Source of the DNA: Paraburkholderia dioscoreae
GTDB taxonomy: Bacteria > Pseudomonadota > Gammaproteobacteria > Burkholderiales > Burkholderiaceae
Direction of reading: 5' to 3'
Assembly (NCBI RefSeq): GCF_902459535.1
Contig: NZ_LR699554.1
Span: 2,790,001 to 2,854,000 of the forward strand
Length of the DNA: 64,000 nt
In this document: positions 8,436-16,002 of the stretch, in pieces
How the letters are laid out: the number at the start of each line of letters is the position of its first letter
Position numbering within the stretch: the stretch's first letter is position 1
Notes under the pieces: generated by a model
Told to the model about the DNA's origin: nothing
Seen by the model: the letters and a program-made list of their open reading frames with translations, nothing else
The model's database searches: none
Position numbers and translations under genes: made by a program

Positions 8436-9842
8436 TTAGCGCTCGCCGTGCGAACCATCTTCGCCAAGAGCCTTTAGCCGCCGGTACAGCGTGCGCTCGC
8501 TCATGCCGAGTTGTGCGGCGAGCTCCTTGCGCCGCCCCGCAAAATCCGCGGCCACATGAGCCAGTTCGGCGTCCGTGAGTTTCATGCGACCGAAATGGTG
8601 CAGCGGCGCAGCCGCTGGACTCGCCGACGACGCCCCGCCCCTGACCATATCCGGCAGATGTTCCGGGCGGATCACACCGTCGTCCGCCAGCAGGCTCGCG
8701 CGTTCGAGCACGTTGCGTAGCTCGCGGATGTTGCCCGGCCAGCTATAGGCGCACAGCCGGGCGAGCGCATCCGGCGCGACCGAGGTCTTGCGCAACGCCG
8801 CGCTGCGCCCGGAGGCGATGCGCTGCAGGGTCGAGTCCACCAGTAGCGGAATGTCGTCGGCACGGTCGCGCAGCGCCGGCAGGCGGATCGGGAACGCGCT
8901 GATCCGGAAATACAGGTCCGAGCGGAACTGTCCGGTCGCCAGCATCTGCTCGAGTGGCTTGTGAGTCGCGGCGACGAGCCGGAAGTCCGCGCGCTGCGTC
9001 TCGACGCTGCCGACGCGGCGGAACGCGCCCGTCTCGATGAGACGCAGCAGCTTGACCTGCATCGACAACGGCACGTCGCCTATTTCGTCGAGAAACAGCG
9101 TCCCGCCCTGCGCCGTTTCGACGAGTCCGGGCTTGCGGGTCGAGGCGCCCGTGAACGAGCCTTTCTCGTAGCCGAACAGTTCGCTCTCGAACAGCGTCTC
9201 CGTGATGCCGGAGCAATCGACCACGACGAACGGCCGTTGTGCCCGATCGCTTGCCTCGTGCAGCGCATGGGCGAACAGTTCCTTGCCGGTGCCGGACTCG
9301 CCGAGCAGCAGCACGGGCAACATCGACGGCGCGACGCGCTGCAATGCCGAGATCGCCTCGTTGAATGCGGGTGCGCGTCCGACCAGCCCGTCCACGCTTG
9401 GCCGCGCGGAGGCGCCTCGCACGGTGGAGAGCCGCTCGACATACGCGACGATCTCGAACCGGGTGTCGAAGATCGGCCGCAATTCCACGTCCACGTGTTC
9501 GGGGCCGCGCGGCGTGTGATGGATGTGCAGCACGCGATCCGCGCTGCGGGTATCGGACGCGCGCTTCATCGGACAATGCTCGCCGGCCTGATCGCACGGA
9601 ACCTCGTAGTGGTGCGATACCTGATAGCAGCGGCGCCCCACGTGCGGCTGCCCCGCCACGCCGAACTGCCGCTGGTATGCGGTGTTGGCCGCAAGAATGC
9701 GGTAGTGCGGATCAAGCACGATCGATGGCTGCGGGTCGTATTCCAGATAGGACACGAGCGCGGCAATCTCGGGCGCGCCGGGCAGCGCAGGCGTCGAATC
9801 AGGCGCGGCGGTTGGAGGGGATGCGGACTCGGGCAGGGTCAT
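8436..9842 (-). CDS. fisR: Sigma-54-dependent sulfide/persulfide-responsive activator FisR
   Basis: A 468-residue enhancer-binding protein in three parts. The first is a PAS-like sensor domain (about 25-140). The second is an AAA+ domain with Walker A GESGTGKE (181-188), the sigma-54 contact loop GSFTGA (228-233, a GAFTGA variant) and Walker B near 250. The third is a Fis-type helix-turn-helix ending in RTLYRRLKALG. The sensor has Cys72, Cys83 and Cys90; this 11/7 spacing matches the three sensing cysteines described for Cupriavidus FisR, which reacts with polysulfide. It is divergent from persulfide dioxygenase and SQR genes that carry a sigma-54 promoter, which fixes its likely job: switching on sulfide oxidation. 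Confidence 0.9.
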   Translation of the reverse strand: MTLPESASPPTAAPDSTPALPGAPEIAALVSYLEYDPQPSIVLDPHYRILAANTAYQRQFGVAGQPHVGRRCYQVSHHYEVPCDQAGEHCPMKRASDTRSADRVLHIHHTPRGPEHVDVELRPIFDTRFEIVAYVERLSTVRGASARPSVDGLVGRAPAFNEAISALQRVAPSMLPVLLLGESGTGKELFAHALHEASDRAQRPFVVVDCSGITETLFESELFGYEKGSFTGASTRKPGLVETAQGGTLFLDEIGDVPLSMQVKLLRLIETGAFRRVGSVETQRADFRLVAATHKPLEQMLATGQFRSDLYFRISAFPIRLPALRDRADDIPLLVDSTLQRIASGRSAALRKTSVAPDALARLCAYSWPGNIRELRNVLERASLLADDGVIRPEHLPDMVRGGASSASPAAAPLHHFGRMKLTDAELAHVAADFAGRRKELAAQLGMSERTLYRRLKALGEDGSHGER

Positions 9843-9899
9843 GTCGCGGACCGGTCATATGTGTCGGAGAACAGGCACTATACGCGCCGACTGCCATTT

Positions 9900-9932
9900 C
9901 TGCCACGACTGCCATATGACAGTTCGTGGCAG
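9900..9932. promoter_or_regulatory. Large palindrome, probable FisR enhancer site
   Basis: CTGCCACGACTG (9900-9911) faces CAGTTCGTGGCAG (9920-9932) around CCATATGA. The arms match except for one extra base. Another CTGCCA half-site starts at 9891. It lies about 110-145 bases before the -24 element of the pdo promoter and just upstream of fisR, as expected for an upstream activator site. Confidence 0.65.
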
Positions 9933-9998
9933 TCGCACGTCGCACGTCCTTATATGCCCAAGCCGTTTCATAGCCCGCGTGCAAAGCATAAAAATCGA

Positions 9999-10017
9999 TG
10001 TAGATCATGGATCTACA
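9999..10017. promoter_or_regulatory. Perfect 8-3-8 inverted repeat between enhancer and sigma-54 promoter
   Basis: TGTAGATC-ATG-GATCTACA, with exact arms, ends 27 bases before the -24 GG. It differs in sequence from the palindrome at 9900-9932. It may be a second regulator site or part of a looping region. The bound protein is unknown. Confidence 0.5.
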
Positions 10018-10042
10018 ATCGCGGCGCGACGCGATGACCCGA

Positions 10043-10060
10043 CTGGCACGGAACTTGACT
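10043..10060 (+). promoter_or_regulatory. Sigma-54 promoter of the pdo-sqr-tauE operon
   Basis: CTGGCACGGAACTTGACT matches the -24/-12 consensus TGGCACG-N4-TTGC well. GG (10045-10046) and the G of TTGA (10057) have the required spacing; only the C of the -12 TTGC is changed. Transcription should start near 10069 and the first gene starts at 10115. Confidence 0.75.
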
Positions 10061-10114
10061 CATGTCGCTCCCGAACGCTGCTGGACGTCCGTCCGGCAAA
10101 GAGGAACGACTGCA

Positions 10115-10996
10115 ATGACCGCCAGCACATTTATCGTCGAAGGGTTCTTCGATCCGGCCACGTGGACCATCAGCTATCTGCTGCTGGATCCGCACACACG
10201 GCAATGCGCGCTGATCGACAGCGTGCTCGATTACGACCCGAAATCAGGGCGGACGCGAACCGCGTCGGCCGACCGGCTCGCCGCACGCGTCGAAGCGCTG
10301 GGCGCGAGCGTGCAATGGTTGCTGGAGACGCACGTGCACGCGGACCATCTGTCCGCCGCGCCGTATCTCAAGGAGCGGCTAGGCGGGCGAATCGCAATCG
10401 GCGAGCAGGTGACACGCGTCCAGCAGGTGTTCGGCACGCTCTTCAACGCCGGTTGTGGATTCGCCACCGACGGCTCGCAGTTCGATCATCTGTTCGCCGA
10501 CGGCGAAACCTTCAGCCTGGGCCAACTGCAAGTGCGTGTGATGCACACGCCCGGCCACACGCCCGCGTGCGTGACCTACGTCGTGAGCGACGGCGACGAT
10601 CACGCGGCGTTCGTCGGCGACACGCTCTTCATGCCCGACTACGGTACGGCCCGCTGCGATTTTCCGGGTGGCGACGCAGCCACGCTGTACCGCTCGATCA
10701 ACCGCGTTCTCAGTCTGCCCCCCCAGACCCGCCTTTACATGTGCCACGACTATCAGCCGGGCGGCCGTCCGGTGCAATACGAGAGCTCCGTGGCGGACGA
10801 ACGCGAGCACAACATTCACGTACGCGCAGGGACGCCCGAGCAGGCCTTTGTGGAAATGCGCAAGGCCCGCGATGCGACGCTCGACATGCCGGTCCTGATC
10901 CTGCCCTCCGTGCAGGTGAACATGCGCGCCGGCCATCTGCCCGAGCCCGAAAGCAACGGCGTTTCGTACATCAAGATTCCGGTGAATGCGCTTTAA
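10115..10996 (+). CDS. Persulfide dioxygenase, ETHE1-like MBL-fold protein
   Basis: A 293-residue metallo-beta-lactamase-fold protein that oxidises glutathione persulfide to sulfite in the cytosol. The metal motif THVHADH (72-78) is followed by HTPGHTPAC, GDTLF.PDYGT.RCDFPGG and CHDYQPGG, all typical of bacterial persulfide dioxygenases of the Blh/ETHE1 type. ATG 10115 is preferred over an upstream in-frame ATG at 10007 because AAAGAGGA (10098-10105) lies before it, and because the sigma-54 promoter would fall inside the longer version. It is the first gene of the operon with SQR and TauE. Confidence 0.93.
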   Translation: MTASTFIVEGFFDPATWTISYLLLDPHTRQCALIDSVLDYDPKSGRTRTASADRLAARVEALGASVQWLLETHVHADHLSAAPYLKERLGGRIAIGEQVTRVQQVFGTLFNAGCGFATDGSQFDHLFADGETFSLGQLQVRVMHTPGHTPACVTYVVSDGDDHAAFVGDTLFMPDYGTARCDFPGGDAATLYRSINRVLSLPPQTRLYMCHDYQPGGRPVQYESSVADEREHNIHVRAGTPEQAFVEMRKARDATLDMPVLILPSVQVNMRAGHLPEPESNGVSYIKIPVNAL

Positions 10997-11035
10997 CGCA
11001 AGCGTTGACCATCGGCAGACCAGTTAGGAGAGGCA

Positions 11036-12691
11036 ATGGAAATCAACAAGCTGACGGACGCGCTGAGCGTATCCCCGCAGATTCGGGTCGCCGACCTGCC
11101 CGCGTTGCGCGCGGCGGGCTTTCGCACCGTGATATGCAACCGTCCGGACGGCGAAGGCCCGGATCAGCCGACCTTCGCCGAAATCGCCGAGGCCGCGCGC
11201 GACGAAGGTATCGAGGCACGCTATCTGCCGGTCAAGTCGGGGATGGTGAGCGACAGCGACGCAGCGCTGTTCGGCGAACATCTGCGAAGTCTGCCGGGAC
11301 CGGTGCTCGCGTATTGCCGCAGCGGCATGCGCTCGGCGACGCTGTGGGCACTCTCCTGCTCCTCCGGCAAGGCGTTCACCGAGATCGTCGGCGCCGGCAA
11401 AGCGGCCGGCTACGATCTGACCGGACTCGCCGGACGGATCGCGTCGCCCCTCGTGGTCTCACAGGAGCGGCACGATATCGTGATCGTGGGAGCCGGCGCC
11501 GCGGGTATCGCGACGGCGTCGAGCCTGCTCGCCCGCGCGCCCGGTCTGGATATCGCCGTGATCGACCCCGCCGAGACGCACTACTACCAGCCGGGCTGGA
11601 CGATGGTCGGCGCGGGCGTGTTCCGGCCCGAGACGACGGCGCGCTCCATGCACGATGTGCTGCCGGGCAAGGTCCACTGGATCAAGGCCGCCGTGGCGGC
11701 GTTCGAGCCGGAAAACAACGCGGTGGTGCTTGAGGGCTGCCGCGTCGTCAGGTATAGCCAGCTGATCGTCTGCGCGGGACTCAAGCTCAACTGGAACGCG
11801 ATCGAAGGATTGCCGCAGACACTCGGCCGCAATGGCGTGACCTCGAACTACCGCTACGACCTCGCCCCGTACACGTGGCGTCTGGTGCAGGAGCTGAAGG
11901 GCGGCCGCGCGCTCTTCACGCAGCCGCCGATGCCGATCAAATGCGCCGGGGCGCCGCAAAAGGCAATGTACCTGTCCTCCGATCACTGGCAGCGCAGCGG
12001 GCGGCTCGACGGCATCGACGTCGAGTTCTACAACGCGGGCGCGGTGCTGTTCGGCGTGGCCGACTACGTGCCGGCACTGATGAAGTACGTGGAGAGCTAC
12101 GGCATCAAGCTGAATTTCGGATTCAACCTGAGCGCGATCGACGGCCGCGCGAAGCGCGCGACCTTCACGCGCACGGTTGCGGGCGGCCCTGCCGAAAGCT
12201 TCGAGACCGAATTCGACATGATTCACGTCGTGCCGCCTCAGACGGCGCCGGACTTTATCAGCGCCAGTCCGCTTGCCGACGCGGCGGGCTGGGTCGACGT
12301 GGACCAGATGACCCTGCGGCACAAGCGCTTTGACAACGTCTACGGGCTCGGCGACGTGACGAACACTCCGAACGCCAAAACAGCCGCCGCCGCCCGCAAG
12401 CAGGCGCCCGTCGTCGCGCACAACGTGCTCGTGGCGCTCGGCGGCATGTCGGGCGCTGCAACGTACGACGGATACGGTTCGTGCCCGCTCACGGTCGAGC
12501 GCGGCAAGATCGTGCTCGCCGAGTTTCTCTACGGCGGCAAGGTCGCACCGACGTTCCCCGCCTGGCTGATCGACGGCAAGCGTCCGTCGAGGCTCGCCTG
12601 GCTGCTGAAGGAGCGCATCCTGCCCCCGCTCTATTGGCGCGGCATGCTCAAAGGCAAGGAATGGCTGGCACATCCCCGGCTTGCCGAATGA
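11036..12691 (+). CDS. sqr: DUF442 sulfur-transferase fused to sulfide:quinone oxidoreductase
   Basis: A 551-residue fusion. Residues 1 to about 115 form a DUF442 domain with an active-site loop YCRSGMRS (Cys94). From about 145 an FAD domain (IVIVGAGAAGIATASSLL) begins a sulfide:quinone oxidoreductase. Cysteines in IVCAGLKLNW, IKCAGAPQKAMYL and YGSCPLTVERG are candidates for the SQR redox centre. The enzyme oxidises H2S at the membrane, reduces quinone and hands polysulfide sulfur to the DUF442 cysteine or to glutathione. AGGAG at 11026-11030 precedes ATG 11036. It lies 39 bases after pdo in the FisR-controlled operon. Confidence 0.92.
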   Translation: MEINKLTDALSVSPQIRVADLPALRAAGFRTVICNRPDGEGPDQPTFAEIAEAARDEGIEARYLPVKSGMVSDSDAALFGEHLRSLPGPVLAYCRSGMRSATLWALSCSSGKAFTEIVGAGKAAGYDLTGLAGRIASPLVVSQERHDIVIVGAGAAGIATASSLLARAPGLDIAVIDPAETHYYQPGWTMVGAGVFRPETTARSMHDVLPGKVHWIKAAVAAFEPENNAVVLEGCRVVRYSQLIVCAGLKLNWNAIEGLPQTLGRNGVTSNYRYDLAPYTWRLVQELKGGRALFTQPPMPIKCAGAPQKAMYLSSDHWQRSGRLDGIDVEFYNAGAVLFGVADYVPALMKYVESYGIKLNFGFNLSAIDGRAKRATFTRTVAGGPAESFETEFDMIHVVPPQTAPDFISASPLADAAGWVDVDQMTLRHKRFDNVYGLGDVTNTPNAKTAAAARKQAPVVAHNVLVALGGMSGAATYDGYGSCPLTVERGKIVLAEFLYGGKVAPTFPAWLIDGKRPSRLAWLLKERILPPLYWRGMLKGKEWLAHPRLAE

Positions 12692-12725
12692 ACGGCGGAT
12701 TGTCGTCAACCCTTCAAGGCTATCG

Positions 12726-13529
12726 ATGCTGATCTCACTTCTTCTCGGCGCCATCGTGGGCGCGTTGCTCGGTCTGACGGGCGCCGGCGGCGGCATTCTG
12801 GCGGTGCCGGCGCTGGTGTTCGGAATGGGCTGGCCGATCCAGCAGGCGACGCCGGTCGCGCTCGTCGCCGTATCGAGCAGCGCGGCGGTCGGCGCGCTCG
12901 AAGCGTTCCGCAAGCGCCTTGTCCGTTATCGTGCCGCGCTGTTCATGGCGGCCGCCGGCATTCCGGCGACAGCGCTCGGTGCCCGCCTCGCACGCGCGTT
13001 GCCGCAGCGTTTGCTGCTTGCGCTCTTTGCCGGCGTGATGCTGTTCGTCGCGGTTCGGCTGCTGCGTCAGACGCTGCGGACCGGCGCGGCACCGCCGCCC
13101 GAATCGGCGCTGTGCGTGGCGCGTCTCAACCCAGCGACCGGCCGGCTCGCCTGGTCGTGGGCGACGGGCGCGGCGCTCGCGGCGACAGGCGCCGTGACCG
13201 GCCTGATGACCGGCCTGCTCGGCGTCGGCGGAGGATTCATCATCGTGCCGATGATGCGCAAGCTCACCAACGTGCCCATGCACGGCGTCGTGGCCACCTC
13301 GCTGATGGTGATCACGCTGGTGGGCGGCGGCGGTGTGATCGCCACGATGTATCACGGCGCGTCGCTGCCGCTGGAGGTGGTGCTGTGGTTCAGCCTCGCC
13401 ACTGCCGCCGGAATGCTGGGAGGACGCCTCGCGTCACACCGTCTCCCGGGACACCAGGTTCAGCTCGGGTTCGCGACGATCCTGATATGCGTTGCGCTGG
13501 GGCTGATGGCGAAGGCCGCGATCGCCTGA
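12726..13529 (+). CDS. TauE/SafE-family sulfite/sulfonate exporter
   Basis: A 267-residue integral membrane protein with two glycine-rich repeat halves (LLGLTGAGGGILAVPALV at the start and TGLLGVGGGFIIVPMM in the middle) and about eight hydrophobic segments, as in TauE/SafE. Behind pdo and sqr its likely role is to export sulfite made by the persulfide dioxygenase. ATG 12726 follows AAGG at 12716-12719; an upstream in-frame TTG overlaps the sqr end and is less likely. It ends the sulfide operon. Confidence 0.88.
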   Translation: MLISLLLGAIVGALLGLTGAGGGILAVPALVFGMGWPIQQATPVALVAVSSSAAVGALEAFRKRLVRYRAALFMAAAGIPATALGARLARALPQRLLLALFAGVMLFVAVRLLRQTLRTGAAPPPESALCVARLNPATGRLAWSWATGAALAATGAVTGLMTGLLGVGGGFIIVPMMRKLTNVPMHGVVATSLMVITLVGGGGVIATMYHGASLPLEVVLWFSLATAAGMLGGRLASHRLPGHQVQLGFATILICVALGLMAKAAIA

Positions 13530-13599
13530 CTCCACGCCGGCGCTTTCGCCTGGGATTGCCGGCGACTCCTGCGTCGGCGTCCGCAATCGGCCGCCACCC

Positions 13600-13644
13600 G
13601 TACCGGACATCATCTTAAAAACCGTACAGGTACTGTACCGGACA
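13600..13644 (+). promoter_or_regulatory. Repeat-containing promoter region of the lysE-type gene
   Basis: The inverted repeat GTACAG-GTA-CTGTAC (13624-13638) overlaps the second copy of a direct repeat GTACCGGACA (13600-13609 and 13635-13644). Mixed direct and inverted repeats of this kind are typical MocR operators, and a MocR gene lies just downstream on the other strand. The pairing is inferred. Confidence 0.5.
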
Positions 13645-13692
13645 CGATCGCTAGAATGCTCCAATATCTCTCGACCGACAGCGGAGCTTCTC

Positions 13693-14316
13693 ATGTCTTA
13701 TCTCAGTCTCAGCGCGCTGCCTGCCGGCATCCTGTTCGCGCTCGTCACCACCATCACGCCCGGTCCGAACAACACAATGTTGCTGGCCTCCGGGGTCAAC
13801 TTCGGATTTCGCCGCACGCTGCCGCATCTGTCCGGCATCAGCGCCGGTGTCGTGCTGTTGATGCTGTCGGTCGGCATCGGTCTGGGCGAAGCCTTCGTCC
13901 ATTTTCCCGTGCTGTACACCGTGCTCGAGATCGCGAGCGTCGCGTATCTGCTCTATCTCGCGTGGAAGATCGGCACGTCGGGTGAGTTGAAGGTGAAGAA
14001 AGGCGAGCGCCGGCCCATGAAGTTCTACGAAGCGATTGCCTTCCAGTGGGTCAATCCGAAAGCATGGATGATGGTGCTGACCGCCGCCACCACGATCCAC
14101 CTCAGCGAGAGCTACAGCGTGAACGCCGTCGTCATGGCGGTGATCTTCTACGTGATCGGCTTTCCGTGCATCTGCCTGTGGGCAGGTTTCGGCACGGCCA
14201 TGCGGCAGGTGTTGTCGGACCCGAAACGCCTGCGCATCTTCAATGTAGCGATGGCGCTGCTGCTGGTACTGTCGCTGTATCCGATCGCGCTGAAGCTGGT
14301 CGGCCAGGGCGCTTGA
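13693..14316 (+). CDS. LysE family amino-acid exporter
   Basis: An inner-membrane protein of 207 residues with six hydrophobic segments. The family signature is at the N-terminus: TTITPGPNNTMLLASGVNFG, followed by GISAGVVLL and later FQWVNPKAWMM. LysE/RhtB proteins export amino acids or small amines driven by the proton gradient. It is transcribed alone, convergent to a MocR-type regulator gene, and its promoter contains inverted and direct repeats at 13600-13644. A MocR protein sensing an amino compound and inducing an exporter would make sense, but this link is inferred. Confidence 0.88.
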   Translation: MSYLSLSALPAGILFALVTTITPGPNNTMLLASGVNFGFRRTLPHLSGISAGVVLLMLSVGIGLGEAFVHFPVLYTVLEIASVAYLLYLAWKIGTSGELKVKKGERRPMKFYEAIAFQWVNPKAWMMVLTAATTIHLSESYSVNAVVMAVIFYVIGFPCICLWAGFGTAMRQVLSDPKRLRIFNVAMALLLVLSLYPIALKLVGQGA

Positions 14317-14356
14317 ACCCGCTTGAGCCTGCTTGAGCGCGGTTGCCGCGGCTCCT

Positions 14357-15772
14357 TTATAACGCGCCCTGCCCGACTCGCTCGATGAAGCGCCACAACG
14401 CGTCGTCGGTCGAGTATGGCGCGTTGAAGCGGAACCAGGCGCTCGGAGCGTCGTCGGGACGAAAGTAGGAGCCCGGCGCGAGCCAGATACCGTGGGTAAG
14501 CGCGGCCGTCGCCACTTCGCCGGCCCGCTCCGCTTCGATTGGCAAACGCGCCCACAGGAATAACCCGGCGCGCGGCCGGTGGAACACTTCGAGACCGAGC
14601 GAATCGAGCCGCTCTTCAACGGTTGCGTGGGCGAGCTTGAGACGCTCGTTGACGGCTTCCACGTGACGCGCGTAGCGCCCCTCCAGCAACACCTTGTCGG
14701 CGATCCGCTCGATCGCCTCCGACGACGTCAAACCCACCGCCATCTTCGTGCGCGCCAGTTCGCGCAGCACGGCGCGCTCGGCGACCACGTAGCCGCAGCG
14801 CAATCCCGGCGTCACCGTCTTCGAAAAGCCGCCGACATAGAGCACGCGCTGCAAGCCTTCCATTGCCGCGAAAAGCGGCGCGCCGGACGGCGCGAGTTCA
14901 CGGCTCACATCGTCTTCGATCACCCACATGCGCTGACGCTCGGCAATCTGCAGCAAGCGGAACGCCGCCGACATGCCGAAGGTCGCGCCGGTCGGATTCT
15001 GCAGCGTCGTGTTGACGAAGATCGCTTTGGGCTTGTGCTCGGCGACCAGCGCTTCGAGCACGTCGGTATCGACGCCCGCCGGCGTGCGCGGCACGCCATG
15101 CACCACGAGGCCCGCCAGCTTGAGAATCTGCAGCAGATTGCAATAGCCGGGATCTTCGACGATCACCGCGTCGCCCGCGCGCAGCAGGGTACGCACGATC
15201 AGATCCAGCGCCTGGGTCGCGCCTTGCGTGAGCAGCACGTTGGAGACATCCACCGGCAGGCCGCGCCGGTCGAGTTGCTCGGCGATCCGTTCGCGCAACG
15301 GCGCAAATCCGTACGGATGCCCGTAATCGCCGAGGCGCGCCGCCGGCACCCGGCTCACCGCCCGCAGCGCGTGCTGCAAGCCGGTCTCGTTGATCCACTC
15401 GTTCGGCAGCCAGCCGCCGCCCGCCTTGATCGGCACCGAATGGTCGGCGAACACGTCGGACAGCAGCCAGGTCGCGGTGAGGCTCGGCGGCTGCCAGTCG
15501 GTCGCGGCGACGCGCGCGGACTGCGAACGCGCCGCCACGCGATAGCCGGAACCACGCCGCGCGACCACCAGTCCCATAGAAACGAGCCGGTTGTACGCCT
15601 CCGTGACCGTGAAGGTGCTCAGGTCGTGGCTTTGCGCCAGTTGCCGCACCGACGGCAAGAGCGCGCCCGCGCGCAGCGATTGCGCCTCGATGGCGCGCGT
15701 GAAGCCTTGCACCACCTGCTCGACGAGCGTGGGAGCGGCGCGCCGGTCGCGCTCGAGTTCTAGTTCGATCAT
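14357..15772 (-). CDS. MocR-type regulator (GntR HTH fused to aminotransferase domain)
   Basis: A 471-residue PLP-dependent regulator. The N-terminal GntR winged helix (about 10-75) has LPSVRQLAQSHDLSTFTVTE. It is linked to a type-I aminotransferase domain with DPGYCNLLQ, NTTLQNPTGATFG and the PLP lysine in GGFSKTVTPGLRCGY. MocR proteins bind an aldimine of PLP and an amino compound and control nearby transport or aminotransferase genes. I took ATG 15772, which gives MIELELERD; an extended start at 15829 is possible. It is divergent from the omega-amino acid aminotransferase gene. Confidence 0.87.
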   Translation of the reverse strand: MIELELERDRRAAPTLVEQVVQGFTRAIEAQSLRAGALLPSVRQLAQSHDLSTFTVTEAYNRLVSMGLVVARRGSGYRVAARSQSARVAATDWQPPSLTATWLLSDVFADHSVPIKAGGGWLPNEWINETGLQHALRAVSRVPAARLGDYGHPYGFAPLRERIAEQLDRRGLPVDVSNVLLTQGATQALDLIVRTLLRAGDAVIVEDPGYCNLLQILKLAGLVVHGVPRTPAGVDTDVLEALVAEHKPKAIFVNTTLQNPTGATFGMSAAFRLLQIAERQRMWVIEDDVSRELAPSGAPLFAAMEGLQRVLYVGGFSKTVTPGLRCGYVVAERAVLRELARTKMAVGLTSSEAIERIADKVLLEGRYARHVEAVNERLKLAHATVEERLDSLGLEVFHRPRAGLFLWARLPIEAERAGEVATAALTHGIWLAPGSYFRPDDAPSAWFRFNAPYSTDDALWRFIERVGQGAL

Positions 15773-15851
15773 GGTCAGGATGAAGAGCGGGCCGCGGCGG
15801 GCGGCCGAACGTATGAATGCGATGTCCAACCTCGGGGGCCGGCACGCATCG

Positions 15852-15960
15852 ACACAGTTAGTGCAGATCCACCAACACAGTTAGCGCCACACTGCGTCAA
15901 CTGTTTATGCCGCCATTAAACCGCGAACGCTACAGTTTTGCTATGCCCTTTGCTATGCCC
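15852..15960. promoter_or_regulatory. Repeat-rich intergenic operator between mocR and aminotransferase genes
   Basis: ACACAGTTAG occurs exactly at 15852-15861 and 15875-15884, 23 bases apart. An inverted AACTGT lies at 15899-15904 and a third ACAGTT at 15932-15937. A perfect back-to-back duplication TTTGCTATGCCC follows (15937-15948 and 15949-15960). MocR regulators usually bind direct repeats about two helical turns apart, so the first pair is the best operator candidate. Confidence 0.6.
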
Positions 15961-16002
15961 CAAAGGAAGTCCCCTTGGGGAACCCACTTCGAGGAAATAC
16001 AC

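Noticed and set aside
9841..11733. 630-residue plus-strand frame across the pdo and sqr genes
   Set aside because: It runs through the promoter and two well-supported genes in another frame and shows no domain.
15937..15960. Tandem 12-bp duplication considered as a CRISPR unit
   Set aside because: Only two copies with no spacer between them and no cas genes.
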